The notes: generated from the letters alone by a model not told the origin. 64,000 nucleotides of DNA from Cryptomeria japonica (GCF_030272615.1 NC_081413.1:141953872-142017871); one strand, 5' to 3'. Positions 1-11,415 are shown, counted from the first letter of the stretch. A program made the numbers and translations.

Positions 1-136
1 GCATGTTTAGCAGTTTTTGGTTATATTGCTTAAGTATAAGTTACCGAGGTTGAATCTGTTGATTTCATAGAAGATTAAGTTTGTATGATTCACCCCCCTC
101 TCTCATCTTGTTAACTATTGGCATCAATACTTTACA
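1..136 (+). repeat. 3' end of Copia-1 5' LTR
   Basis: This is the last 136 bases of the left LTR. It ends in TTTACA just before the primer binding site and has the GATTCACCCCCC tract (87-98) that recurs near the end of every copia LTR here. The rest lies outside the window. The matching segment is missing from the 3' LTR. Confidence 0.85.
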
Positions 137-138
137 AT

Positions 139-150
139 TGGTATCAGAGC
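139..150 (+). other. Primer binding site, initiator Met tRNA type
   Basis: TGGTATCAGAGC is the standard plant retrotransposon site complementary to the 3' end of initiator methionine tRNA. It lies two bases after the LTR end, where minus-strand cDNA synthesis would be primed. Confidence 0.95.
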
Positions 151-200
151 TTTGGACTCCAGAAGAAAAGTTTAAAGGTACTTGAGGCAAAGATCCGAAG

Positions 201-1127
201 ATGTATAAGAGGGATGCCCCAAAGCTGAACAAGTCTAGTTTCTCCACATGGCAGAAAAGGATGAAGCTGCACTTATCAAGAATTGGAGAATATGCAACAT
301 ATTATCTGGAGAATGATTTCATTACACCTAGCACCTATCCATTGACAATGGAAGAGATAAAGGCAAAGCAAGAACATATTCAAGCAATGATTGAAATATC
401 ATCAACTCTAATCGACTTAGAGTTTAATGACCTAGAAGGCTGCAGTGATGCCAAAGCAATGTGGGACAAGCTCATATGTGTGTATGGCAGTGATGAACAT
501 GTTCAGAGAGAAAAAGTGGATAGTCTAAGAGGTCAACTTGAATCCATGAGAATGAATGAAGGTGAGAACATAATCCAATATAGTACAAGACTAAAGGAAA
601 TTGTCAATCAAATCAAAGGAGCAAGAGGAACTATTGAAGAGAAGGATATCACAAGTAAGTTATTGAGAACCCTTCTACCTGCTTATGCAATCCGAGTCTC
701 TACAATCAATGAATTGAGGTCTGTACCTAACATGCCAGTTTCTTTAGATGCTACTATTGGTAAGCTACATGCATTTGAGTTAAGTAATTTTGATAACTGT
801 GGGTCTTCGGTAAATAAAGTTGAATATGCATTCAGTTCTTTTCATCCTGGTGAATCTAATGATTACAATGATAGAATGAGTAAGTATTCTGAAGGGAATC
901 ACAGTGGAGCAAGTGAAAGATTTCTTAAGAACATGGAAGAAGTGCAAAAACTGTATGAGAAAATCAGAAAGCAAGAAGAGTTTGAAGCATTGTTAGCTAG
1001 GAGGTTACTGAGAGGCAAAGGTAAGTATAAAGGAAAGCTACCTTTGAAATGTTTCAATTGTGATAAAATAGGGCATATGGCCTCTAACTGCCTTGACAAA
1101 GAATCTAGTGAAAAGAGAGAATACTGA
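201..1127 (+). CDS. gag: Copia-1 gag, open for 308 codons
   Basis: Capsid/nucleocapsid protein of Copia-1, which would form the cytoplasmic particle that packages element RNA. The N-terminal 190 residues have the usual copia gag pattern (AMWDKL near residue 90, then a helical region ending in TINELR). A CX2CX4HX4C zinc knuckle (CFNCDKIGHMASNC) lies at residues 284-297. The ATG at 201 is the first after the primer binding site. The frame closes at a TGA but continues in the same frame into protease, so the stop probably interrupts an original gag-pol frame. This is the best preserved ORF in the element. Expression is unknown. Confidence 0.85.
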   Translation: MYKRDAPKLNKSSFSTWQKRMKLHLSRIGEYATYYLENDFITPSTYPLTMEEIKAKQEHIQAMIEISSTLIDLEFNDLEGCSDAKAMWDKLICVYGSDEHVQREKVDSLRGQLESMRMNEGENIIQYSTRLKEIVNQIKGARGTIEEKDITSKLLRTLLPAYAIRVSTINELRSVPNMPVSLDATIGKLHAFELSNFDNCGSSVNKVEYAFSSFHPGESNDYNDRMSKYSEGNHSGASERFLKNMEEVQKLYEKIRKQEEFEALLARRLLRGKGKYKGKLPLKCFNCDKIGHMASNCLDKESSEKREY

Positions 1128-2799
1128 GATGACAGACAGAAAGACAATCACTACAAAGGATACCGAGATTTCAGAAGAAGAGATAGAAAGACATGCCTAA
1201 TTACTGATGAGGAATCCAATGATGATAAATCTGATGAAACAGACACATAGGAAGTTGTTTATGTGGCCATTAAGGATGGATCTGATGAAGAAAGGTATGA
1301 AGAAAAAGCCTTAATATCTCACATAAATAATAATGATTCTTGGATCATAGATAGTGGATGCTCACATCATATGACATGTGATAAACATAAATTTGTTAAA
1401 TTAGAAGATTATGATGGAGGCTATGTAAGATTTGGCAATGATGCACCATGTCTGGTAAAAGGTAAAGGCTCAATCAAACTTCTTGACAATGCAAAATGTG
1501 ATGATGTTTATTGGGTTGAAGGTTTGAAATATAATTTGTTGAGTGTAGCACAACTAAACAACACAGGTTACCAAATAGAATTTCAGAAAGGAATTGTCAA
1601 AGTTCATGACAAGCATGGAAAATTAGCAGCTACCAGGACTCAAACAAAAGGTAACACATTTCACCTTGACTCAACTCGAAACAAGTGTCTTTATGCAAAG
1701 ATAGATGATACCTGGTTATGGCATAAAAGGTTTTGTCATGTAAATTTTGATAATTTGATCAAAATAAGTAAGAAGCACCGAGTAAGAGGTCTACCGAGTT
1801 TGGAGAAACCTAAGAATGCTATATGTAGAGGATGCCAGATGGGTAAGATGACAAGATCAAGCTTTACAAGTAAGTCCTACACTTGTAAGGGAATTTTAGA
1901 TCTTGTGCATACTGATCTTTGTGGTCTTATGAAAGTTCAGAGTTATTATGGTGATAAATATTTCATATTATTTGTGGATGATTATTCAAGGATGATGTCA
2001 GTTATGTTTTTAAAAGAAAAATCAGAAGCTTTTCAAATGTTTAAATAGTACAAGGCAATAGTTGAAAATGAAACAGGAAGACAACTGAAATGTCTTAGAT
2101 CTGATAGAGGAGGAGAGTTCACCTCTGATGAATTTAACTTATTCTGCAATGATCATGGTATAAAAAGACAAGTCTCTGCACCGAGAACTCCACAACAAAA
2201 TGGGATAGTTGAGAGAAGAAACAGATCTATTGTGGATTGTGTGAGAACCCTGATGATTGAAAAGAGAGTGCCACAAATTTTTTTGGAGAGAAGCAATAAG
2301 CACTGCTGTTTACACCCTGAACTGAGTACAACTAAAGAAAGGAACTTTGAAGACACCATATGAAATCTGGTATGACAAGAAACCTAATGTAAGTTACTTT
2401 AAAATCTTTGGAAGTGGATGCTATGTACACAAAGCTGACAGAAATGGAAAGTTTGAATAGAAAAGTGAAGAAGGAACATTTCTAGGTTATTCTTCTAGAA
2501 GCAAAGCATTTAAATGTTTGATCAAATCATCTAACAAAATAGTAGAAAGTACAAATGTGAAAATTAATGAATTTGCATAAATAAATGAAGAAGGAAATTC
2601 CAAGGAACCAGAAGATTATGAAGAATTTGTCTATGTTCAACCAACAAGTCCTACCGAGAGAGTTACTGAAGAAAATAAAGAGAATATCCAGTTACCGAGT
2701 GATGAAGAAGATCATAACGAGCCTACCGAGCTTGTATTAGCCAAATATGTCAGAAGGAATCATGCATCAAGTCAAATTATAGGAGATAAGGATGATCCA
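1128..2799 (+). pseudogene. pol: Copia-1 protease and integrase (broken pol)
   Basis: The frame continues from gag through stops near 1125 and 1248. The aspartic protease signature DSGCSHHMT is near 1350. The integrase zinc domain (WLWHKRFCHVNF, then CRGCQMG) is at about 1710-1850. The catalytic core follows: HTDLCG near 1908, FVDDYSR near 1973, and PQQNGIVERRNRS near 2190 with the third acidic residue. A TAG at 2046 interrupts the core. A run of seven T near 2278 shifts the frame by one. The rest of integrase then reads on in the shifted frame (YEIWYDKKPNVSYFK, then FLGYSSRSKAFKC) with three more stops. It cannot make a complete integrase. Confidence 0.88.
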
Positions 2800-3800
2800 A
2801 TGATGACAAGGAACAAACTGAGACATAACACATGTCTGATATCTGAATTTGAACCAAGAATAGTAAAAGAGGCATTTAATAGTGAAGATTGGGTAAATGC
2901 TATGACAGAAGAGATTGATCAAATCAAGAAGAATGACACATGGACATTGGTCCCAAGACCGAAGGACAAAAATGTTATCAGTACAAAGTGGATTTTCAGA
3001 AACAAGCTAAATGAAAAAGGTGAGGTCATTCAAAATAAAGCAAGACTAGTTTGCAAAGGATATACTCAAGAAGAAGGAATAGATTATGGTGAGACCTTTG
3101 CACCTGTGGCTAGACTTGAAGGAGTAAGAACATTGTTGGCATATGCTGCTTTCAAAAATTTCAAGGTATATCAAATGGATGTCAAATATGCATTTTTGAA
3201 TGGTATACTAGAAGAAGAAGTTTATATTGAAGACCTGAAGGATTTGTTGAAGACAAGAATAAAGATCAAGTATGTAAATTGAACAAAGCTTTATATGCTC
3301 TGAAACAAGCACCTAGAGCATGGTATGAGAGATTGCACTCTTACTTAATCAAGATTGGTTTTATAAGAACAAGTGAAAACATCAATATGTACATGAAGAA
3401 TGATGAAGACAATGGAATACTGATCTCAGCCATATTTATTGATGATATTATATTTAGTGGAAATGATTCTCCATGCAAAAACTTTGGTAATGAAATGTGC
3501 AAAGAATTTGAGATGTCACTAATCGGTGAGATAAAGTATTTTATAGGTTTACAGATACTACAAATGAAAGATGAGATTTTCATTACTCAATCCAAGTACA
3601 TAAAGGAAATCTTGAAGAAATTAGGAATGGAGGATTCAAAACCAGTAAGTACTCCTATGACTACCAACTATAAACTATCAAAGAATGATGAATCTGCATC
3701 TATTGATGAGACACTTTACCGATCCATGATTGGAAAGTTACAATATGTTGTGTACAGTAGACCAGATATAGCAATGCAGATCCCAAAGAAACCCATATGA
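2800..3800 (+). pseudogene. pol: Copia-1 reverse transcriptase (frameshifted)
   Basis: The copia RT N-terminal signature is present ([18 protein letters not shown], then [18 protein letters not shown] and [15 protein letters not shown]). [13 protein letters not shown] carries the first catalytic aspartate. The frame shifts by one base near 3228, within what should read as YIEQPEGF. It resumes at 3279 with NKALYALKQAPRAWYERL, and FIDDIIFSG holds the two catalytic aspartates. Near 3770 a small deletion removes the residues expected after SRPDIA and ends this frame. Confidence 0.88.
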
Positions 3801-4360
3801 CAACAATCAAGAGAATTTTCAGATACCTGAGAGGCACTGAAGATTATGGCTTAGTATATGAAAAGAGAAATGATTTTGATTTTAAAGTGTATACTGATGC
3901 TGATTAGGCAGGCAACATTGATGACAGGAAAAACACAAGTGGAGGAGCTTTCGTTTTAGGAGAAAGACAAGTGAGTTGGCTTAGCAAGAAATAAGGATGT
4001 ATTTCACAGTCAACAATAGAAGCTGAATATGTTGCTACAACATTGAATTGCACTAATATAGCATGGATAAAACAACTATTGGAAGACATAAATGAAAAGG
4101 TTACCGAGCCAGTAACTATATTCTGTGATAATACGAGTGCCATTAACATTTTAAAGAATCCGGTAATGCACTCTAAGACAAAACATATTTCTATCAAGTA
4201 TCATTATCTCAGAGAAGAAGTTCAAGAAAAGAAAGTTGTGCTGGAATATGTTAGCACAAAGGAGAAAATTGCAGACATCTTCACAAAGCCACTACCAAGA
4301 GACACTTTTGAGTATCTCCGAAGCAAGTTAGGGGTCCTAACCCTATCTTCTACTCACTGA
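3801..4360 (+). pseudogene. pol: Copia-1 RNase H, C-terminal pol
   Basis: RNase H would degrade the RNA template during cDNA synthesis. Visible motifs are VYTDAD near 3890 (followed by a TAG replacing Trp), STIEAEYVATT near 4010, CDNTSAINILKNPVMHSK near 4120, and the conserved pol end ADIFTKPLPRDTF near 4270. Two in-frame stops (near 3904 and 3993) lie before the last open stretch (4043-4360). Confidence 0.87.
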
Positions 4361-4857
4361 CAGAGTTCAGTGAAAGTATCAATTCGATGAATCTATAGAA
4401 TATTATGTGTGGATTGATGTTGATTTACGCCCTTTAGGAAGTTTTCTAAAGGTGTGCAGGAACATGACTAGGGAACAAGATACAGGAAATAGTATTGAAG
4501 GAAAGATTGCTCTGATCGAGTTTTAGCTGTTACATTTGCATGTGTAACTCAACAAAAGCAAGCACTTCACAGCAGAAGAGTTCATGATTTAGTTCTTTTA
4601 CTTTTTAGCATTGTTGTCAAAGGGGGAGAAGACTAAATGGTAGACTAAATAGTAAAGCCCTAAATGAAGAAGATAACAGAAGACTAATGATAGGGGGAGA
4701 AGTTTACTGAAAAAGGGAGAAGACTTCAGAAGAAGAAAATAGCTCAAGGATAATAGGAGAAGTCTCCATAGCAATTTGAATTCGAAATCAATTTAAATAT
4801 CTTGTTGGTATTATAATTTAAAAGTTGGTATTGCCATCAATGCCAAAGGGGGAGATT
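4361..4857 (+). other. Copia-1 3' spacer and polypurine tract
   Basis: Non-coding segment between pol and the 3' LTR. The likely functional polypurine tract is AAAGGGGGAGAT just before the LTR at 4858. Similar purine runs (variants of AAGGGGGAGAAG) occur near 4618, 4691 and 4711, so the tract appears to have been duplicated upstream. No ORF of note. Confidence 0.75.
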
Positions 4858-6003
4858 GTTGGCATTTCAATTGAAGGAGATTGTTGATATTCATTAAGGA
4901 TATTGAGAAGGTTGTTGAAGATTATTGATATAACTGAAGAAGGATGATAACTATCTTTATAACATTATTTTGTCATTGATGTCATGAAATTGATATTTTG
5001 ATTCAGTATGATGTTGCCATATCTTGAGAAGATTGATTTGAAGAGAATTAAAATGTCGGTAAAAGACATAGAAAGAATGTGATGAATAAGGGGAGAAATA
5101 AGTTATTCAATGGGAAACTATTACCGAGTTAGACAATGATGAGATCATGATGTTTAGATTGTTTTGATATCCTACATATGTTGTTGATTGTAAGGTTAAT
5201 ACTATACTATGTCACCGAGCAATGAATCTAGTCGGTAAGCCCTAAGGAACCTAGTCGGTAAACCCTAAGGTTATCGATATCGGTTAATGAAGGTGGAATG
5301 TCTACTGAGTGAAGTTTAGTAGTTACCGAGTTGCAACCGAGTTATGACAGACAACATTGAAGGAATGAAAGCATTATTTAATGAAGGACGCTGATTAGCT
5401 GGAGTTGATTAAATGATTGATATGACGTGCAAGAAATTTGTTAAGGATCTATGACTTTGAAAATTCAGGAGCTAGATCTACAACACAGATTGAACCGCTT
5501 AACCTAGCACAAGTTCCAAGAATGGAATGCAAGTTCCTAGGCGAAGTAAAACGTTTTTCAGATCGAAGGATACATTGAACCTAGTTAAGATTGAAGATCT
5601 AATGGCTATGATTGATCATGGGAAATGTGATCAAGGAGATTCAGCGGTTAGCAAATTGTTTATAAATAAGAAATTATTGATGAACAATGTATGTGGGCAA
5701 GTGTAAGAACAAGGATGCTACATAGTGATTACCGAGAACAGAAGCTTGAAGACCTGTTTGAATAACAGAGTAGGGAGCCCAACATAGGGACAAGATAAGT
5801 CCTATAACTAGACAGTGTTGAGAAAATAAGAATCTGCTTTAGCATTTTAGATGTGAAGTTGCAGATATATTCTTATTACTGTTATTTTGTAAAGTGACAG
5901 AAAATCTCTTAACCGAGTGGACCTAACAATCTTATATGTAAATCCTCTAGCAAGGTGCCATTATAATTGAGTGTTTGAAATCCTTTGACAAGGTCACTTC
6001 TAA
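4858..6003 (+). repeat. Copia-1 3' LTR, truncated at its 3' end
   Basis: It starts TGTTGGCATT right after the polypurine tract. A TATA-like box TATAAATA is at 5661-5668, and the ACCGAG motif common in this family recurs. It should end with the 136 bases seen at window start, but sequence switches near 6003 to coding sequence shared with element B. No target duplication can be checked. Confidence 0.8.
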
Positions 6004-8194
6004 CAAAGTAAACAATTGAAGATAAATAGACAAACTCTAATGAGAGCTATGGGAAGGCAACAAAGAGTGGAGGATCTATATAACAATGAGTTATGGGCAT
6101 TTTCCGGTAGATTACCATGGAAAGATAAAACAATTGTTGAAGCCTTGAGATCCCTAATTGAAGATTTTTGGAAAAATAACACAAGGGTCTCTCCAAATCA
6201 AAGAGATGTTGTAAGAAGGATTGGTAGTAAAATCCGTGATCCACATCCAAAAGATTTTTTGGATATGACTCAAACACAATTTTTTGCCAAGTTTCAATGT
6301 ATGTATCCTCAAATTAAAATTAGTCAAAGATTCTTTGAAATGGTAAATCCTTTTTATGTCAAAATAAATCACACATGCACAACTTGTTGCTGTAGAGTAC
6401 ATATCGAATTTTCTAACCATTATGATGTTGATCAACACATATGTATAGATTTGCATGCTAACAATGTTTTGCAGGAATGCAACATAAATGGTCCACCAAC
6501 ATCTTCAAGGGAATTCATATCTAGCATCTTATGTGAAAGAGTAGATGGTCAAGTATATTACAATAAGTGTTGCTTAGATGACACATGTGTTAATTATGGT
6601 GGATTGCGACATTTACAAATTTGTCAACATATGGATATTGGACAAGAAATTGGTAATGAATTAGTGGAATTTGGAAAATATAAGACAATGGCCTACATGC
6701 TAAAAGATGAAAACTAAGCAAAAAGGTGTGAATTGGTTAGTGAGAAGATTCCAGTGTATCAGTTTATGGGCATCTTTCATGAGAATATAGTGTATGAGTA
6801 TGCAAGGCATAACCATAGAGCTCATTGGTTTGACTCACAATTTAAGTTATGCAAGGACACATTTCCACTTCATACAATCATTTCAATTGCTGACTTTGCA
6901 GAGAACTACACACTACAACCGCAAAACGAGGTGCAATCGCAAAATTACAACTCCACACAAGTTGCTATATTTGTGCATATATCATTCATTCATGCACATG
7001 ATAATATGTAAGAGGATAGGAAGATATTGAGGGAGTATCATTTTTACATCACTGATGATCACTCACACTCTACAGAGTTTGTGCAAGGTTGTTTTTTAGA
7101 TGTTCTACGATGATTTGGCTAGCCGAGGCATATAATATGGTCAGATAATTGTGCATCAGAATTTAAGAAATCTCAGATGTTTTATTGGTTGAGTAGGATG
7201 CATAAGTTGACTCGTATTCAACATATGTGGAATTTCTCTGAGGCTGGGTATGGAAAAGGGGAGCATGATGGTGCAAGAGCATGTATTAAAAGAGCTTTAG
7301 CATGAGAAGAGTTAAAGTACAAAGGGAATGCAAACTTTAAAGATGCAAAATCAATTGATCAGTGGTGCAATGGTACAATTGGTTTAGGTAATCAAGGTAA
7401 GTCTTCAGTTCACAGTTTTTCTGGTTGGTAGATGATACTAACATTGCAAAATTTGAAGATTGTTGTACATTGACAGGATCGAGTGAGCTACACTCTTTCA
7501 AAAGCTCTAATGCAGGTTCATGGACTATCCACACGTGACAGATGGCATGTTATTATTCTTCACGTAGAGATGGTGCCTATAATGAATGAGTCAAAGGAGT
7601 GGGTGGACGAATGGTGTATGAGGCCTCTAATCCCACTTGAGACATATCGACCTCCGAGTGCACTACAACTAACACAGATGGAAGCATCAGTTGACTTTGG
7701 CCATGTGTTAGATTTAGTCCAACTAGGTAAATTATCCACATGCAAATTTTTGTACTTTAATATTTTACCTTAGTTGTTTGCTAAATTCTTCTCACTTTAT
7801 CATTGCAGGGCATGTTTATGCAATTATTGTAGCTCAAGACAATGAAGAAGGAACAAATTATTACCCCTGTCATTGTGTGGGCACACAAAAGAAATTGGAT
7901 GGCCTTGTGGTAGATGGAGAAAATATTGAGTACCCCACAAGATCAGTAGTTGTTACTGGTACATGGCTTAGAAGGTACCCAGTGAAGAAGTCTAACTTGT
8001 GGTTGTTCGAGGACTTCGAGACATATAGGAAGATTCTTCATTATTCTAACCTTGTTGTAGCTTCAAATGTTCATTTGATCAGATATGGGGGTAGACCACT
8101 AAACAAGAACCTATGGAAGGTTCATGAGTCTGACCATGAGTCCATACTAGACATGATAAAGAGTAGAGAAGATCCAGATGGTTCATTAGATTAA
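6004..8194 (+). pseudogene. Element A: spliced DDE transposase-like gene, decayed
   Basis: I read three exons: 6004-7396, 7477-7726 and 7809-8194. The two introns are short (80 and 82 nt), have GT..AG borders and are both phase 1, so the reading frame carries across each junction. The product starts inside a conserved region (LMRAMGRQQRV). It then has a cysteine-rich segment (CTTCCCRVHIEF), ADFAENYTLQPQ, WSDNCASEFKK, and FSEAGYGKGEHDGA followed by a Lys/Arg pair. The order acidic-ENY, SDN, GKGxxDG resembles uncharacterised eukaryotic RNase H-fold (DDE) transposases; that is inference. The last exon is a compact domain ending in WKVHESDHESILDM. In-frame stops near 6715, 7009, 7110, 7119, 7303 and 7540 and a frameshift near 7570 mark a pseudogene. 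The 5' end is cut at the Copia-1 junction. Confidence 0.7.
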
Positions 8195-8394
8195 ATGTAA
8201 ATGTAAAAAAATATAATATCAATCATATTTGGATATATGTACATGACTTGTATTTTTCGACTAACTCGAGGCATTGTAATATAAAAATTTGTGTTTTTTT
8301 CTTGTTTTATGTGATTTTATGTAAATAATGTCATTTTGGACCATTAGAGATCACATGGGATCATTTCGTGAAGTTTTAGGCTAATATGGTAAAA
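8195..8394. other. AT-rich non-coding segment
   Basis: Directly downstream of element A's stop codon. AT-rich, with no ORF or repeat that I can support. It may contain the 3' UTR of the transposase-like gene. Confidence 0.5.
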
Positions 8395-9045
8395 GATGTA
8401 AAAATTGCTCATTTGTTGTCAATCACTCAAAGTGTAAATTTTTTTCAAAATTTGGCATCATTTTTTTTAATGTTAGTGACACATAAGAACAATTCATTTG
8501 ATCCTATGGGGTCATGTTATAGCACTCTAAAAAATCCTCTCTTGGTTTAGGTAGACTCGGATCCATTTGCTCGTGGCGACACTTTCTCGGTTGTGACAAA
8601 AAACATCACATAAGTTCAATGAAAAGTTGCATAATGCCCCATCGATCGTCATGACACTAAACTGTCAGCTCGTACACGTCCATGTGACCAAGTTTATGCT
8701 AGTAATGCCTTCGTTCCTCTATCAAACTCACCCGATCGATGCAGGCCACACCCTAGTAACGAAATTGCTTAAGTGCTCAAGTTGCTCAAATTTGTCAATA
8801 TTCAGCATCGCGTTTCTCGGTGCTTGTTAATCTTAAGAACAAGCCGTCTGATTGTACGGGGTCGTGTTATGGCACTCTAATAAAGCCTCTCTCAGTTTAG
8901 GTAGACTTAGATCCAATTGCTCATGACAACACTTTCTCAGTTGCGACAAAAAACATTAGATGAGTTCAACGAAAAGTTGCACAATGCCCCATCTTTCAAT
9001 TCACTCGTCGTGGCACCGAACCGTCACCTTGTACACGTAGGGACA
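8395..9045 (+). repeat. Two diverged 350-bp tandem repeats in the element A tail
   Basis: CACTCTAA at 8523 and 8873 starts matching stretches 350 bp apart. Both read on through GTTTAGGTAGACT, GACAAAAAACAT and AAAAGTTGCA.AATGCCCC. The similarity also extends leftward to about 8400 and 8760. A related but more diverged version follows element B (55445-55620), so these are probably part of the element's end. Confidence 0.75.
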
Positions 9046-9222
9046 TAGAATGTCACATATTTTTAATACAAAACATATGTTCAAAATTGCCATACAGGCA
9101 TACAACATGGTATCCAATAAAGTCAAATAGGAGCTTGCCAAAAGCCATATGGACATAGAATGTCACATATTCGTAATACAAAACATATGTTCAAAATTGC
9201 CATATAGGCATACAAGGTAGGA
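9041..9222 (+). repeat. Direct repeat, 110-bp period
   Basis: GGACATAGAATGTCACATAT occurs at 9041 and 9151, each followed by near-identical sequence through TTCAAAATTGCCATA and AGGCATACAA. A recognisable relative occurs at about 56312-56365, after element B. I take it as a subterminal repeat of the same family. Confidence 0.8.
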
Positions 9223-9224
9223 CC

Positions 9225-11250
9225 CTATTCTATTAATTTTTCACTAGGGGAAGGAAATAGATCACAAGATACCTTTTCCTGTTGATGGGATGGAGATGTA
9301 TATGATGCAGGTGTCTTTCGAGTACGCCCACTTGACCTCCTCTCCAGACTTTTTTGTAACTCCACCTGATACAATGAAAAGAATGATGTTAACATATAGA
9401 AAAATTGAATTTTAGAATGACATATAATAGAATAGTCACTTACCACATACAAATAATCATGATGTTCACCCACAATAGGTGCACGTTCATGATCTGGAGT
9501 GACAAGCCCCTCCTGTAAGCATCACAATATAAATTAAATTAAATACAAGTGTCATTAAAATTTTCAATAACATATTATTAAGATAACAAATGTAATGTTA
9601 AATTTACTAAATTTACAAATATGTCTCATACTTATGTCAAAGCAGTTGAACTTGCTACTGCTGCAACAACATCGCGCTCCATTGATGCGCAGACAGCAGG
9701 AGGAGTCTCTGATGTCAACATCTAAAAATTAAACAAATTATATTGATTAATCACCAAAACTATCTATATTATTTAATAACAACATTAAAGATAAATTGTT
9801 TACCTAGGTGAAAGATTGTCGATGAAATACACTGCGAGGTGTTGATGTTGAAGCTCTAGCATCAAACTATTTGACATCCAAAATGAGTAATTAGAAAATC
9901 ATTCACATAAGGTTCAACTATCTACATATAATAATTATATTTCTTCATTCATTGTATACCTGTGGAGTCGATGAAGTCATGAAAAAGGGTACTGTAGGAA
10001 TGTTACTAGTATTGTGAACACTTTGACCCTGGTTTTTTATCATAATAATTTACTAATTTAGATATATTCTCAAATTTTCATATAAGATTTAATAAAAAGA
10101 ATGAAATGAACTTGTAATAAAATTCACCTGGGTATCAATGCCAAATGTTTCGTTCAACAAGGATTTTGTCATGACAATGTTCTCTATAGAAAACTCTGCT
10201 CGTGCACATGCATTCTCAGAACTATTAGGATCATAAGTGCAAAGAGAACCACAAGATCGATAAAAATGAGTTGGAACTCGATGCCTAGAAGAATCACCAT
10301 CATCACTCGCATCACCCTCTACTAGAGGCCTAGCATACTGTATAAGGGTCTGAGTGAGTGAGCTAGTGGAGTCTACAGTTTTGACCTTAATACTCTCCTT
10401 CACAATGGAAGGAATAATAACATGGTCCACCATAGGTCTGGCCAAGGGTCTTGGTGGGAGATTTGGGCCACGCTGTGCACCCTCTCTATCATGTGAGGAA
10501 CCCCAACCTCTACCTTGGAAATCTAGAAAATCAAAATAGTTTGGGATCTCATTAAGGACAAACTCACAGTAAAGTTTTCTCAACAAGTATTGGGGTACCT
10601 CATGATTATTGCATGGGGGCTGATCAAATACTATCCCCACCTATCCCAAAAATTGTTCTTAATCCCTTCATGATGACACCAATGAATAGGGAATCTCCTA
10701 CATCTAGGGTGTAAAGGTTGATTCGTTCGGGGGTCCGTAAAAAGGGAACACAAGTCAAATTTATTAATTTTCTTTTTCTTCATTGTTGCATATGATTATT
10801 TGTCAGCATAAAATTGGTTTTGTTCTTCCTTCTTACTGGACCAAAAATTTATTTGCCCACTCACAGATTGTATGTGAGATACAATAGATTGCAAAGAACT
10901 GGCAAGGTTTGTCCTATGGGAGTTTGTTCCAGTGGGATCTTTTAGCCTTGTGATTAAACCTTCAAGATCTTTTTGGCTATTTTCTATTTGACCTAATAGG
11001 TTTTCTTGTGTATCTATGGGATGTTTAGGGATTGTAGGAGGTTCTTTATGTGCTTCTTCTTCAATATGGTCTTCATGAGGAGGTGATTGAGTGTTTTCAA
11101 CATTTTCTTGTCTAATCTCATTTTCTAATAATGAAAATAAATTTAAATCAATAAACCTAGTTTAATCTTCAAATTAATAAAAAAATGACAATAATAAAAC
11201 AAAAATACATAGCTCTTCGAGCTCTTCGATGGCGTGGCAACATTTTGATG
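9225..11250 (-). pseudogene. Decayed multi-exon gene next to element A
   Basis: On the minus strand a chain of exons joined by GT..AG introns can be read. Going downstream, they are about 11124-10630 (one TAA near 10804, then a frameshift near 10640), 10640-10128, 10028-9960, 9866-9804, 9721-9634, 9512-9444 and 9365-9225. The later introns are all phase 0. A short first exon starting MLPRHRRARRA at about 11249 is possible. The protein has an acidic, coil-like N-terminal part (ENEIRQENVENTQ), then a conserved-looking block (HPRCRRFPIHWCHHEG, then DQPPCNNHEVPQYLL), a Ser/Thr/Pro-rich middle, and ends SSGRTRKTPASYTSP. Two exons end in TAG or TAA where CAG is expected before the donor. I do not recognise the family. 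It converges with element A and may be its accessory gene, which is inference. Confidence 0.5.
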
Positions 11251-11395
11251 AGAGATGGACAACTTAGTGCCCAATATCAAGCTTCTACAAAGGGGGAGCG
11301 CAAGAAAATGGCACCCCAAATCACCAAAACGCGGGTTTGGGAATGGAGAATGCATCCAAAATACAGACTTGGGTTTTTTTAAAGTTTGAAAAGGT

Positions 11396-11415
11396 CATAA
11401 GGCACGTGCCTTATG
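11396..11415. repeat. Perfect 20-nt palindrome centred on CACGTG
   Basis: CATAAGGCACGTGCCTTATG is its own reverse complement. The centre is a G-box core (CACGTG). It lies about 150 bp upstream of the putative first ATG of the minus-strand gene, so it could be a promoter site, but it is a single occurrence. Confidence 0.6.

Larger units (their letters stand above)
1..6003 (+). mobile_element. Copia-1: degenerate Ty1/copia retrotransposon
   Basis: The parts run in copia order on the plus strand: end of the 5' LTR, primer binding site, gag, protease, integrase, reverse transcriptase, RNase H, polypurine tract and 3' LTR. Integrase before reverse transcriptase is diagnostic of Ty1/copia. The window cuts the 5' LTR. 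The 3' LTR stops near 6003 without the last 136 bp seen at 1-136, where transposase-like element A takes over. Several in-frame stops, a 7-T homopolymer frameshift near 2278-2284 and a one-base loss near 3228 make it non-autonomous. The gag and integrase style recalls SIRE/Tork-type elements, but I do not assign a lineage. Confidence 0.93.

Noticed and set aside
139-150. tRNA gene signal
   Set aside because: TGGTATCAGAGC sites are retrotransposon primer binding sites; no cloverleaf can be drawn around them.
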